Source of the DNA: Alopecurus myosuroides
Lineage: Eukaryota; Streptophyta; Magnoliopsida; Poales; Poaceae
DNA length: 64,000 nt
Reading direction: 5' to 3'
Assembly (NCBI GenBank): GCA_028641055.1
Contig: CM054060.1
Span: forward strand, 293,494,660-293,558,659
Shown: piece by piece, positions 44,801 through 56,718 of the stretch
Layout: every line of letters begins with the position of its first letter
Position numbering within the stretch: the stretch's first letter is position 1
Notes under the pieces: generated by a model
What the model saw: the letters and a program-made list of their open reading frames with translations, nothing else
What the model was told of the DNA's origin: nothing
The model's database searches: none
Program-made: the position numbers and the translations under genes

Positions 44801-46749
44801 GTATTTGTACCCATCCCATACCCAAACCAATTAGTGAAGTGAAAGCCCAGAAGAATTTATCAAGACCAAGAGAAGCACCACACCAAGGAAGGAAACAACT
44901 TAGATGGCATGATGATGATCTTCAAGAAGGCAATCACATGAGGACTAAAAGTAATTCATACAAGTTGAAGAATAACAAGTTATTTTTGTCCAACCCTTGA
45001 CCCAAATGGAAAACCCAAGACTTAGTAATATTTTCCCTTTGATGATGAAGTTAGTAGACCTACCCTAACCACAATGGAAAATACTAACATAATCACTCAA
45101 ATATTTTTGAAGGTGAATATGACCAAGTGTTTGCATGTATTACTTTAGTTGAAGAAGTAATATGTTTATTCTTAGTGAACTCTTGGAACTTCCTCGACAA
45201 GTATGGTTATAATAAAGTTAGATCACATCAAGCTCAACCTAGTCCTTCCCAAGTAAACCATTGGAATTTCCTTAACAAGTACTGAACTCAAACCTTGACC
45301 TTGTCCTAGCCAACTTGGTTACATCCCTTTTTCCATGGTTGTTGCTTTGTATGTTCTTCACTTGAATGAATGTTTGTTAGAATGTTTGTTTATTTTGTTA
45401 TTGTGTTTTCAATGAATAGATTGTACGGAGAGCAACGATCTTTTGTGAAGAGAGTGTGATACCTTCACCAACTTCAACAAGGCAAGTAACACACCATCAA
45501 CTACCCATTATTTTCTATATGCATTAGTTGATTTTGAGTAGTATGCATGATAGGGATTTTTAATAAGTTATATTATGCTATGCTATTATCCTAGTAGTGT
45601 GTAGCCATCCCTTATACCTTATTATTTTGATATCCTTTGAACTTAGTAGATGCTATGCAATGTTACAAATTGTTTTACTAGATGTTGAGGAAAAATTCTA
45701 AGTATAACTAATGAATGAACCACCTGGGTGGAAGTGGTAAGACTGGGTTATGTTGAGTGTTTCCTCAGGGCCCTTATCTAAGGGTTATTCCACTTGAGGT
45801 TGTCACTTGCGGATGGCCACCCAGGAACAAAGAGATTACTATGTCCTTCTAAGTTTAGTAGCTTCCCGTGCAACCTTTAGTCATATGGGCTCTGTCTTGA
45901 TCAACTAAGTTGAATGAACTCACTAGGCTTACAAGCAGATGTAGCATAATTATAGGTGGAACGGGTAAGCCAAACGGTGGTGGAATTTCTTCTGAAAGAT
46001 CTCGTCTCAATATTCTCCTTTCCTTAATGCACTCAGGGTGTATAGGATGTTTGGGCTGATTTGAGTCTGAAGGTGAAAGTGCACAAACTCTGCAGAGTCA
46101 ACAAACTAAGATCTTAGCCGTGTCCCCGGTTATGGACAACTATGAGCAGCTGGACAAGGATTGACGGAAGAATCTCATCATCAATTTCAATAAGTAAAAT
46201 TTTGACCAAGTGAACAATATTGTGGTGCTTGGATCTTACTCCAATGTTGCCACCCTTTGAAAAGAAAAGTTTGTTTCACAAAAGAGATAGGACAAAACTG
46301 GCTTTATGCAAACTTAGCCTAAACTCCACCCAGCCAAATAAGCATGTAGTATTAGTCTTGCCATTTATATCCACCATAGTGTTACTTGCCAATACATTAA
46401 ATTGTATTGACTCCCTTGTGGCTGCATATTCCATATTGCAGATGTTTCTGAAGACGAGTGAGGATTTCGTTTAGGATCTCGAGACTATCGCCAACATGTT
46501 TTGCCTGTGGCACATGAAGAAGATGGGCTCAATGTTGTACTATGTTTTCCGCTGTAATTCTTTGTTTTCTGCTAGTCTTCTAAGACTATGCAAGTTGTAA
46601 TCCTATTTTGTAAAGACTGGATCATGCGATGTAATAGAATTTGATACATTTGCATGATATTTCATTTTGTATTGTGGTGCTAGCAATTGATCCAGGGACT
46701 AGCACAATAACACAGGTATTCCATCTTTATTAAAAGTTGGGATGCTACA
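41845..46749 (+). repeat. 5' LTR of element C (4905 bp)
   Basis: AT-rich first 1.2 kb, then a GC-rich island about 43085-43800, then moderately AT-rich sequence. The island begins with two TGACGTCA sites and a TATA-like motif. The ORFs 43087-43578 and 43278-43757 and others lie in this island and recur in LTR2; a splice-donor-like CCAG/GTGAGC occurs near 43673. None is supported as a protein gene. Confidence 0.95.
43088..43107 (+). promoter_or_regulatory. Two TGACGTCA (bZIP/CRE-type) sites before a TATA motif in LTR1 of C
   Basis: TGACGTCA at 43088-43095 and 43100-43107, followed by CCTTTATAGCC near 43212-43222. In LTR2 the second site is intact (49599-49606) but the first is TGATGTCA. Position and arrangement suggest the U3 promoter; the transcription start is not known. 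Confidence 0.5.
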
Positions 46750-46752
46750 AAA

Positions 46753-46764
46753 TGGTATCAGAGC
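46753..46764 (+). other. Primer-binding site of element C (initiator Met tRNA)
   Basis: TGGTATCAGAGC, three bases after the LTR end. It is identical to the site in element B. Confidence 0.92.
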
Positions 46765-46933
46765 ATTGTGTTGCCTGTAGGATTCGAGACCCTAAGTTCG
46801 GATTAGAATAGGAAAAGCCATAGGAATAAAAATATACTATCTATTAACTACTCCACAAAGAAATCTTTTATATCTTCATTTCTCCTCGTACTCCTTTCCA
46901 TGGTACATTTCTAATGTATACTCTTATCTGTAG

Positions 46934-47377
46934 ATGACCAACATCATTGAATCACTCAAGAAAGGACCAATGATGACCATGACCCTGGAATGTGACACTG
47001 ATTTTCCAAGAGCATTGAAGGATCTCATGTCAATCATGGGACTTGAAGGACCAGCAGTCTATTGGGGTTTTCCCTACATTGATGAGGAAGATGATCTTGA
47101 ATATTGGTGGGTGCAGATTCATCTGTACATGAACAAGGAGTACGACCACAAGAAGGGAGGAGATTGCATGCTTACCAACAAGGAGGTGCATTTGACATTC
47201 TTTGATTCAGCAAGAAGTGCTGCATGGAGGGCTATTGAAGAACTTACTGAGAGACTCAAGTGGAGACTTCACAACACTAAGAAGATTCTCAAGGAAGCCG
47301 AAGAAGAGATCAAAACTCTTGAAAAAGAGATTACAATGTACAAGAACGCGGAGATCATCGTGAAGACTGAGTATTGA
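46934..47377 (+). CDS. 147-residue ORF of element C, function unknown
   Basis: ATG at 46934, about 170 bp after the primer site, where gag would normally start. It reads MTNIIESLKKGPMMTMTLEC, GPAVYWGFPYIDEEDDLEYW and TFFDSARSAAWRAIEELTER, then a charged helical end with LKEAEEEIKTLEKEITMY (about residues 118-136), a likely coiled coil. There is no zinc knuckle, protease or other retrotransposon motif. It is the only sizeable frame in the interior and uninterrupted in a young element, so it may be expressed. I recall similar short ORFs in other grass non-autonomous long-LTR elements but cannot name a family. It could be a Gag-like packaging protein or a captured host fragment. Confidence 0.6.
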   Translation: MTNIIESLKKGPMMTMTLECDTDFPRALKDLMSIMGLEGPAVYWGFPYIDEEDDLEYWWVQIHLYMNKEYDHKKGGDCMLTNKEVHLTFFDSARSAAWRAIEELTERLKWRLHNTKKILKEAEEEIKTLEKEITMYKNAEIIVKTEY

Positions 47378-48343
47378 AGACCTCTCGTGAGGAATAAAGC
47401 AAGAAAGATTGTTACCATGTCTTGAATAGTAGACCACCATGAGAAGTAACAGAGTTGTGAGACACGAAACACGATTAGAGTATTGATCATACTAATGAGT
47501 GTGGTATGACAATACTAGATGTTTTCCTAAAACTATGTTGTTTGGTGTGATGAATGTGTTGCTATATGTTTGTTATGTGTTGTTTGTAAGATGAGTTTCC
47601 TTGATCTGCTATTTTTGGATAAGAACCTTCCTTAGCCATCTCTCTAAATCTCTACTCATCCCTACTAGACCAAACCCAACACCATACTCATTCACCAACC
47701 ATAGTGAGAACCATTTGGAATTATACAACCTTTACCCCTATTGATACACAAGCCATCCCATTTGAGGAATGCTAGTATCAAATTTCATTTTTTTTCTGTG
47801 TGAAGGAACAATCACATCCATGATCAATGCCAACTGCCTAATAAGGAGTATCAAGCCAATCAACAAGTGAAGAAAGACAAGTGAACCCCAAGTTGCATGA
47901 GTTATGAAGATTTCAGAGCCAACTATACCAAGAGAAGAAATAATGAAGAAACACAACTACCCAGTTTGTGTTACATGAGAGTTTGTTTAGAAATAGCATG
48001 AAGTTTGCCTTCAAGGATGACAACAACAAGATGGAAGATTGTAAGGATATCAAAAGACCAAGTTGAGAGTGAACCAAAGGTTTTTGATTGACCCAAAGAG
48101 TGACCCCTCAGTGTCAAAGGTAGTTCAACAGACCTATGTTGGTCTACACCTCTACCACAGAGGAAAGATCTACTCAAGCTAATTTAGAATCAATCTACAC
48201 TCCAATCTAATGAAAATAGACTACCCACAAAAGTTTCTTTTAAGGGTGGTAGCCCACCCAGTTGTTTTGGAATCCAATTACCCAAATCTTTCTTTCTAAC
48301 CTTCCCAAATCTCGGGACGAGATTTCTTTTAAGGGTGGTAGTC
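47378..48343 (+). other. Non-coding 3' interior of element C with polypurine tract
   Basis: No long open frame. It ends with CGGGACGAGATTTCTTTTAA (48314-48333) and GGGTGGTAGTC before LTR2 at 48344. AAGGGTGGTAG serves as the purine tract; a second TTTCTTTTAAGGGTGGTAG occurs at about 48233-48252, so the tract region is duplicated about 90 bp apart. Confidence 0.7.
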
Positions 48344-51300
48344 TGCAACATCCCTGATTTTTGGAAAACTCAAAAATCACAAAAATTTGAAACTTTTTGT
48401 TTTCATGTTTAGTAAGTCACCAAAAAACCAAATGAGATGCAAGAAACAAAAGAAAACAATGCATGTTCTAATGTTTTGGAAATGAAAATCCAATATACCT
48501 CTATTCCATAAACCCTAAAGCCATTTCAAAATAAATATTTCTACATAAATAAAATAATTCTTCTTAAGCAAACCCTTACACCAAACATGTTTTCAACCCA
48601 ATTATGATCTTGAAAATATTTTTGATATATAAAAACTAGAGAATTGTTATCTCTAATATTTTTCTTCTTATCTCTAAAAAGGGTTTCACTATTACTGAAA
48701 ATCCCAAAATAGATATAAGTTGGATCCTTGTTTTCCAAGTGTTATGTCAATCAACAAAATAATATAGTGCTATAGAAATAAATTGTTTATGAAAACAAGT
48801 AATATTACTTTGAAAATAGTTTATGGAAACATTACTCAATTATTTATAGCCCTTAATAAAGTTCTAGGCCTTAAAAGTATTTGAGGAGAATAAAATTATT
48901 AATAATAACCTTTAGTTGTTATTCCAAGTTTTAAACATGAAGGTGTGAAAATAAAATGATTTGTTTTGAAAATAACATAAAAGAGGGTTTTGAAAACAAT
49001 ATTATGACTTGTGGCTTTATTCTAAATTTTATTGATCAACAATATTAATTAATTGATATGAACTAATTAAATACCATTAAGTTACTATTAATAAATCCTT
49101 CATGTCCTAAAATTATTAACTATGAAAATGGTTTGAAATTGACTTCCAAAACTATTATTTGAAATGTTTAATGTCTCTAAAAATTTATTGAATCAAAAAC
49201 CCCATTTTACTATTTTCTATTTTAAAATGGTATTAAGTACTATTAGGGAATTAATTATATTTTCAAAACATAAAAGAGATGAAAACTCTTTGAAATGATT
49301 TTGGAAAATAGTATTTGATCTTTATAAAGCCACTGAAATTATATTTGACTAATAATTGTATTTTATAATTTTCTAAATAAAAAAACACATTAAGTAACTA
49401 TTAAGGAATTATTCAAATTTCCAAAATTTCAAAAATAAAATATGTTGAATTGTTTTCAAAAATGGTATTGTTGGAAAGCATTTGAAATTTTGAGATTTTA
49501 GAAATTTGTTTCATTTTATTTGGATTAATAAAACAGAAGATATTAAGAAAATAGAAAAACAGGAAAAGAAAAGGAAAAATAGCTGATGATGTCAGCAATG
49601 ACGTCACCATCATCTCCTTCCTCAGAAGGAAACCACGCCTGTCACGGCCGTGGATTTCGCCGCGCTGTTTCCTCGCCATCAAGGCCTTTTAATCCCTTCC
49701 TGAGACAAGCCCTTTATAGCCCCGATCCTCCTCTGCATTTACCCTCCCCCCCATCTTCAATATCGCCCCGTGGGTGCTGGGATTCCTCGCCGGAGTTCCT
49801 CGGTATCCGCCGCCGTCTACGTCGTTTGCGGCCGTTACAGCAGGTTCCCGGCCACCTCGAGTCCTCCTCTCTTGCCTGTTCCATCCACTTGGACGACCGC
49901 CTCCCCTTGACCCCTTTTTTTCGCGCGCAGGAGCAACTACACGAGGAGATCGAGCTCGTCGGAGCTCACCGTGGCTGCCACCTCGAGACCTCCAGGGCGC
50001 GGCCATTTGGAGCTCTTCTGAAGGGTGCCGTCCACGCCAGAAGACTCACCGTGTTGCGCCGGTCCTGTTCGTGATCTCCCCGAGCCTGGAGGTTCACTGT
50101 ATCGCGTCGCCATCGAAATTCCGAGCAGCGCGCCACCGCGGCGACATCTCCGGCCAGCCCCGCCGCCAGGTGAGCTCCTCTCCGATCCCTCACCGTTGGA
50201 TCTATTTTCAACGTGCTAGATTAGATCCCCCCGAAGGGGTATGCCACCGTTAGATCTAGATCTAACGATCCAGATCCAGTGACTTATCCACGTCACCCTA
50301 GCCTAGTCAGCACCCAGTCAGCACACCCATCCAATCACAGAGCCCCACGTGGCCAACCTTATCCACAGAGTTTCTGTTTATTTTTCCGAATAGAAATTAA
50401 TTGGCAGATTTGCGGAATAGTCCCTGTAACTTGCAACCATCATATCTTTTCAACCACTTGGTCAAATTTAGCAATCTTGGACTTTTTGAAAAGCCCTTGA
50501 CATATAGAAACTTTTGGCACTGGCAAAATTCAAATTTGACAAATTTAAAATTGTTCAAATTCAAAAATGCTTGTTTGATGAAATTTGGCATAATTTGAAT
50601 TCTACAAATCCAATAATTGCAAATAAAATATATTTGGAAACCTTAGAATGTGTACTTTCATATCCTCTGTCCCAAAATAATATTGGAACAAATTAAAATT
50701 GAATTTAGAATTAAGTTGTCTATTTGAGTAATTTTGACATAGATTTAATTCTGTAAATAATTTCAATATATTTCCTTTTGCAAAATGGCTCCATTTGATA
50801 ACCTTGGACCAGAAAAACCTTGCCCAACCATTTTGGACACCCTTGGACCATGACCATGTATTTTAGCCAAAAATCCATCATAGTAGTCCATCTAGTTATT
50901 ATGTCTTAGATTGAGTTTCTATTTCTTTCTACCATTGTTTGGTGTGGCCATTTTTGGATCCAAGACCAAGTCCCTAAAATTACCAAGTAGTGAACCTCAA
51001 ACACTAGCACCTTAGTATTCTATCTACTTCTCCATTCTCCCATTCCTGCTTCAAGAATCCATCAAGTCAGCAAAATGGAGATCAAGACTCAAGCACAAGG
51101 ATGAAACTTCAATATCAACTTGGGGGCAACATGAAGAGCTACAAGGAAGAGCAATGAAGAAGTTTTGAAGAAAATACATGGACTCCACACCTAGAAGAAA
51201 ACTCAAGGAAGTACAAGTGTGAAGAAATTCAGAAGAAAGCATCTCCCTCTCTCTTTCTATCCTTCTTCTTAATTTTTCTTTCAATTTTACTTAGTAGTAT

Positions 51301-53245
51301 TTGTACCCATCCCATACCCAAACCAATTAGTGAAGTGAAAGCCCAGAAGAATTTATCAAGACCAAGAGAAGCACCACACCAAGGAAGGAAACAACTTAGA
51401 TGGCATGATGATGATCTTCAAGAAGGCAATCACATGAGGACTAAAAGTAATTCATACAAGTTGAAGAATAACAAGTTATTTTTGTCCAACCCTTGACCCA
51501 AATGGAAAACCCAAGACTTAGTAATATTTTCCCTTTGATGATGAAGTTAGTAGACCTACCCTAACCACAATGGAAAATACTAACATAATCACTCAAATAT
51601 TTTTGAAGGTGAATATGACCAAGTGTTTGCATGTATTACTTTAGTTGAAGAAGTAATATGTTTATTCTTAGTGAACTCTTGGAACTTCCTCGACAAGTAT
51701 GGTTATAATAAAGTTAGATCACATCAAGCTCAACCTAGTCCTTCCCAAGTAAACCATTGGAATTTCCTTAACAAGTACTGAACTCAAACCTTGACCTTGT
51801 CCTAGCCAACTTGGTTACATCCCTTTTTCCATGGTTGTTGCTTTGTATGTTCTTCACTTGAATGAATGTTTGTTAGAATGTTTGTTTATTTTGTTATTGT
51901 GTTTTCAATGAATAGATTGTACGGAGAGCAACGATCTTTTGTGAAGAGAGTGTGATACCTTCACCAACTTCAACAAGGCAAGTAACACACCATCAACTAC
52001 CCATTATTTTCTATATGCATTAGTTGATTTTGAGTAGTATGCATGATAGGGATTTTTAATAAGTTATATTATGCTATGCTATTATCCTAGTAGTGTGTAG
52101 CCATCCCTTATACCTTATTATTTTGATATCCTTTGAACTTAGTAGATGCTATGCAATGTTACAAATTGTTTTACTAGATGTTGAGGAAAAATTCTAAGTA
52201 TAACTAATGAATGAACCACCTGGGTGGAAGTGGTAAGACTGGGTTATGTTGAGTGTTTCCTCAGGGCCCTTATCTAAGGGTTATTCCACTTGAGGTTGTC
52301 ACTTGCGGATGGCCACCCAGGAACAAAGAGATTACTATGTCCTTCTAAGTTTAGTAGCTTCCCGTGCAACCTTTAGTCATATGGGCTCTGTCTTGATCAA
52401 CTAAGTTGAATGAACTCACTAGGCTTACAAGCAGATGTAGCATAATTATAGGTGGAACGGGTAAGCCAAACGGTGGTGGAATTTCTTCTGAAAGATCTCG
52501 TCTCAATATTCTCCTTTCCTTAATGCACTCAGGGTGTATAGGATGTTTGGGCTGATTTGAGTCTGAAGGTGAAAGTGCACAAACTCTGCAGAGTCAACAA
52601 ACTAAGATCTTAGCCGTGTCCCCGGTTATGGACAACTATGAGCAGCTGGACAAGGATTGACGGAAGAATCTCATCATCAATTTCAATAAGTAAAATTTTG
52701 ACCAAGTGAACAATATTGTGGTGCTTGGATCTTACTCCAATGTTGCCACCCTTTGAAAAGAAAAGTTTGTTTCACAAAAGAGATAGGACAAAACTGGCTT
52801 TATGCAAACTTAGCCTAAACTCCACCCAGCCAAATAAGCATGTAGTATTAGTCTTGCCATTTATATCCACCATAGTGTTACTTGCCAATACATTAAATTG
52901 TATTGACTCCCTTGTGGCTGCATATTCCATATTGCAGATGTTTCTGAAGACGAGTGAGGATTTCGTTTAGGATCTCGAGACTATCGCCAACATGTTTTGC
53001 CTGTGGCACATGAAGAAGATGGGCTCAATGTTGTACTATGTTTTCCGCTGTAATTCTTTGTTTTCTGCTAGTCTTCTAAGACTATGCAAGTTGTAATCCT
53101 ATTTTGTAAAGACTGGATCATGCGATGTAATAGAATTTGATACATTTGCATGATATTTCATTTTGTATTGTGGTGCTAGCAATTGATCCAGGGACTAGCA
53201 CAATAACACAGGTATTCCATCTTTATTAAAAGTTGGGATGCTACA
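48344..53245 (+). repeat. 3' LTR of element C (4902 bp)
   Basis: Starts TGCAACATCC (T-to-C against LTR1) and ends GATGCTACA. Collinear with LTR1; differences seen by eye all fall before about 50595. Contains the counterpart GC-rich island at about 49585-50290. Confidence 0.95.
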
Positions 53246-53809
53246 CTATCTTACCTTCTTTCTGTTAGCCGGAAGTTGCAGCGTGTTTCTGTAGTTGGTT
53301 AGTGCAGCCCGCTGCCGCTTCTTTGCAATAATACCTTCCTTTCCGTTGTACCCAAAGCATTTGTACCTTGTGATGATTGGTTACGCTGGTATCTTGTGAG
53401 TATGACTTGCCAGTACTTAACCGTACTGACCCACGACTCCGTTCGTGGCTGCATATTCAACATTGCAGTCAACAGGTTTTAAGTCTGACGATGTTAGCTT
53501 GGGAATCCCTCCGGCTTGGCCTGGGCAGGGATTGGACGCTCTCGGTTATCTTCAGGACTCTTAGTCCAATTTGTATCTCGTCCGTAGTCGGACACTATGG
53601 TGCTTCTTCCGTTGTTATTTGGATCTTTGTATTGTATCAGTTGTATCCTTGGCTCGTTTGAGTCCTCTTGTATATATCTTTTCTGTTGTTGTTGTGGATT
53701 ATTCGTGAACTGTTGTAATGTTATCACAAGTGGCAACCTGGAATCGGTTATTATGCGGATTTGGCGGAAATGCTGAAATCTGCATAGTGCCCAATGTCGG
53801 GGCGTCACA
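53246..53809 (+). repeat. 3' LTR of element B, right piece
   Basis: Resumes with the TSD copy CTATC and continues TTACCTTCTTTCTGTTAGCC, matching 37239-37769. It carries an extra segment (CCTTCCTTTCCGTTGTACCC, 53333-53352) absent from LTR1. Ends GGCGTCACA at 53809, followed by the TSD GAATG. Confidence 0.93.
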
Positions 53810-53814
53810 GAATG

Positions 53815-55655
53815 GCTTGAAATACCATGCATAGAAATTTATAGTGAACTCTTTGGAATGACTTGGTTTTCAGGGATTTGGAAGCACGAGCAGCATTCCC
53901 GCTCAGTACAAGTGAAGGCTAGCAATAGACTGGGAAGCGACAATCAAGAAGCAGTAACCGTCATAATCATGCTTGTGACAGAACAAAATTAACATGGGCA
54001 TAAAAGTGATAAAAGAACTGTGAGGCAAAATAAATCAACAAGGCTTAATTGACTTTTTGTTTTCAGTCATATGCATGCGTGAGCATGTGCCAAGTCAATT
54101 CAAATGAAACATTCAGAGAAGGATACCACAATGTCATACCATTTTATGAATAGAACAATGCAAGCAAACATTTATACAACATGCTATCTACTATTAGTAA
54201 GTTGGAACTCATCATAAGAGAGCACGAACTACTAAGCGTCCATTAAATAACATACACCTTACATGGACAAACCAAGCTCCAATGGAGTCACGGAAGACTG
54301 TTGAACTATGCAGCAAACTTTACAAAACCGAAGAAGAACAACAAATATTATTGGGTTTTCGAATTTAAAACAAGAACATAAGGAAACAAGCAAACAAAGC
54401 GAAATCGTTTTGGATTTTTGCATAACAAACTGAAACTAGAAAGTAAAGAAAACTAATAATAGAAACTAAAGAAACAAATAAAGAGAAACAACCGATTTTT
54501 TTTGGTCTTTTTGTGTTTTGGAAAGCAGAAACTAAACAAGAACAACAATGGAAACGAAAGAAACAGAAACATGGATATACAAAGTACCCATGTTTATGTT
54601 TCTTTTTTTTTTTACAAAGTACCAACAGAGTTATGATAAAAGCTTAAAAAAAACAGAGTTAGGATATGTAAATGAGTGTGATGTCGGAACACCTCCCCCC
54701 AAGCTTAGGCTTTTGGCGTAAGTGGAGATCAATCCCAGCGCGGGTAGAAGCTCCAGGCTAGTGGATCGTTCTTAGCATAATCCTAATCAGGCTCCCATGA
54801 AGGAGAACAAGCAGAAGGCCCACAATCTAATCAGGGTGTTGGTACAAAAACTCCACAGTATCAGAGGGCTGGACGAAATTATCTTCTGCCTCCTCTCCAG
54901 CGTCCTCTACATGCTGATAGTGCTCCTCTATGTATGCATCAAATTAATTCTCCAGGAATGACCATCCATCCCTGACATCAAGGTTAAATAAAACAGGCGC
55001 ATGAAAATTGACTAATCGATATAACTTAACTACTCTCCACCCTGATTTCTTGAAAAAGGTTATTTCATAAGATAATTTATTCAAGTCAGCCCAAGTAGAA
55101 AAAAAAATATTTTATCCTGGAATTAATATCAAGCCTCTATATGGGAAACTGAATGTCTAAACGGTGTGGTACCACACCATGCAAAGCTCACAAATGGGTG
55201 GAAATGAGACCTCAAGGAATTCCCCCTTTCTCGCGTTTAGCAGCAAGATGGAAAGCTATTAAAGCACCAAAATTATAGGTCCTATCTCGTCTCAAGGCAG
55301 CTGAGATGAAAGCTAAATCATAAGCAGGTAATGTGTTTGCAGTCTTCCTATCAAGAACACACTTGGCAATGAAATAGGCAAAATATGGAATAGATAAGAG
55401 TTGAATATTTCGAATTTTACCACTCTCATCTGAGAAGCTTCTCCCTTGGCTGATTTATTTATACATGTCCATCAGTTGCTTAGGCTGCCGTTTTTTATTC
55501 TCACGCGATCCCCACTATGGCACCTTAATGGCTGCACAAAAATCATCAAACGACAAGTTGACAGTTTTACTGTAAATTTTAGAGTGAACCATGGGGCTAG
55601 GAACTCCACCACAGACATTGTAGTGTTCCCACATTTAAATAATGTAAGGCAACAT
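53815..55655 (-). mobile_element. Interior of Athila-type element E, continued
   Basis: Continues E after element B. On the minus strand the order is the decayed ORF2 (55655-54840), then a T-rich non-coding stretch (54720-53815) with AAAGAAACATAAACATGGGT-type sequence (near 54600) familiar from grass Athila-type 3' interiors. CCCCCCAAGCTTAGGC at 54695 is the reverse complement of a purine-rich GCTTGGGGGG block. Confidence 0.7.
54840..55655 (-). pseudogene. Decayed ORF2 of Athila-type element E
   Basis: Minus strand. From about 55445 it reads FSDESGKIRNIQLLSIPYFA, YFIAKCVLDRKTANTLPAYD, LAFISAALRRDRTYNFGALI and REKGGIP, then a stop at about 55215. Further pieces in mixed frames include LDIQFPI, YRLVNFHAPVLFNLDVRDGW and EEHYQHVEDAGEEAEDNF. 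These are motifs I recognise from the second ORF of grass Athila-type (Sabrina/Fatima-like) elements; its role is unknown and it is sometimes called env-like by position. At least three stops and several frameshifts make it non-functional. Confidence 0.65.
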
Positions 55656-56718
55656 GTGTTATTCTGCTAGTCCCTGGATCAATTGCTAGCACCACAGTAC
55701 AAAATGAAATATCATGCAAATGCATCAAATTTTATTACATCGCATGATCCAGTCTTTACAAAATAGGGTTACAACTTCCATAGTCTTAGAAGACTAGCAG
55801 TAAAAAAAGATATACAACAGAAGACATAGAACAACATTGAGCCCATCTTCTTCATATGCCACAGGCAAAACATGTTGGCGATAGTCTCAAGATCCTAAAC
55901 GAAATCCTCACTCGTCTTCAGAAATATCTGCAATATGGAATATGCAGCCACAAGGGAGTCAATACAATTTAATGTATTGGCAAGTAACACTATGGTGGAT
56001 ATAAACGGCAAGGCTAATACTACATGCTTATTTGGCTGAGTGGAATTTTGGCTATGTTTTGCATAAAGCCAGTTTTCTCCTATCACTTTTGAAAAACGAA
56101 CTTTTCTTTTCAAAAGGGTGGCCACATTGGATTAAGATCCAAGCACCACAATACTGTTCACTTGGTCAAAATTTTACTTATTGAAATTGATGATGAGATT
56201 CTTCCGTCAATCCTTGTCCAGCTGCTCATAGTTGTCCATAACCGGGGCACGGCTAAGATCTTAGTTTGTTGACTCTGCAGAGGTTGTGCACTTTCACCTT
56301 CAGACTCAAATCATCCCAAACATCCTATACACCATGAGTGCATTAAGGAAAGGAGAAGATTGAGATGAGATCTTTCAGAAGAAATTCCACCACCGTTTGG
56401 CGTACCCGTTCCACCTATAATTATGCTACATCTGCTGGTAAGCCTAGTGAGTTCATTCAACTTAGTTGATCAAGACAGAGCCCATATGACTAAAGGTTGC
56501 ACGGGAAGCTACTAGATTTAGAGGGACATGGTAATCTCTTTGTTCCTGGGTGGCCATCCGCAAGTGACAACCTCAAGTGGAATAACCCTTAGACAAGGGC
56601 CCTGAGGCAACACTCAACATAAACCAGTCTTACCACTTCCACCCAGGTGGTTCATTCATTAGTTATACTTAGAATTTTTCTCAACATATAGTAAAACAAA
56701 TTTTGTAGCATGGCTAAG
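55656..56718 (-). repeat. Inverted fragment of a C-family LTR
   Basis: Reverse complement of about 45680-46715 of LTR C: CTAGTCCCTGGATCAATTGC at 55670 matches GCAATTGATCCAGGGACTAG at 46687, and CTCAACATATAGTAAAACAA at 56681 matches the region near 45680. About 5-8% diverged by eye, so it is an older copy than element C. It lacks the terminal ~35 bp of the LTR. It is cut at 56718 by LTR D. Confidence 0.85.

Larger units (their letters stand above)
41845..53245 (+). mobile_element. Element C: intact non-autonomous LTR retrotransposon with 4.9 kb LTRs
   Basis: Perfect TSD CTATC at 41840-41844 and 53246-53250. LTR1 41845-46749 (4905 bp) and LTR2 48344-53245 (4902 bp) start TG(T/C)AACATCCCTGATTTTT and end GGGATGCTACA. 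Interior 46750-48343 has an initiator-Met-tRNA primer site, one 147-codon ORF and a purine tract, but no gag, protease or pol. LTRs differ at roughly 20 positions by eye (about 0.4%), so it is a recent insertion. It sits inside LTR2 of element B, hence is younger than B. Long LTRs and a coding-poor interior fit the LARD class. Confidence 0.95.
33627..53809 (+). mobile_element. Element B: LTR retrotransposon with 4.1 kb LTRs and a 477-bp interior, interrupted by element C
   Basis: TSD GAATG at 33622-33626 and 53810-53814. LTR1 is 33627-37769; LTR2 is 38247-41844 plus 53251-53809, split by element C. Both start TGTAACGCCCGGGGCTTTTC and end GGGGCGTCACA. The interior is 37770-38246: a primer site at its left end and no gag, protease or pol. 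Without C, B is about 8.8 kb, of which about 95% is LTR. The LTRs differ by roughly 1% by eye, including a 19-bp deletion near 38813 flanked by GCGCCTCCC repeats. It must have been moved by proteins from another element; its primer site and LTR 3' half point to the D family. Confidence 0.92.

Noticed and set aside
47738..48177. Small minus-strand frames in the interior of element C
   Set aside because: Short, antisense to the element and without motifs; shadow frames.
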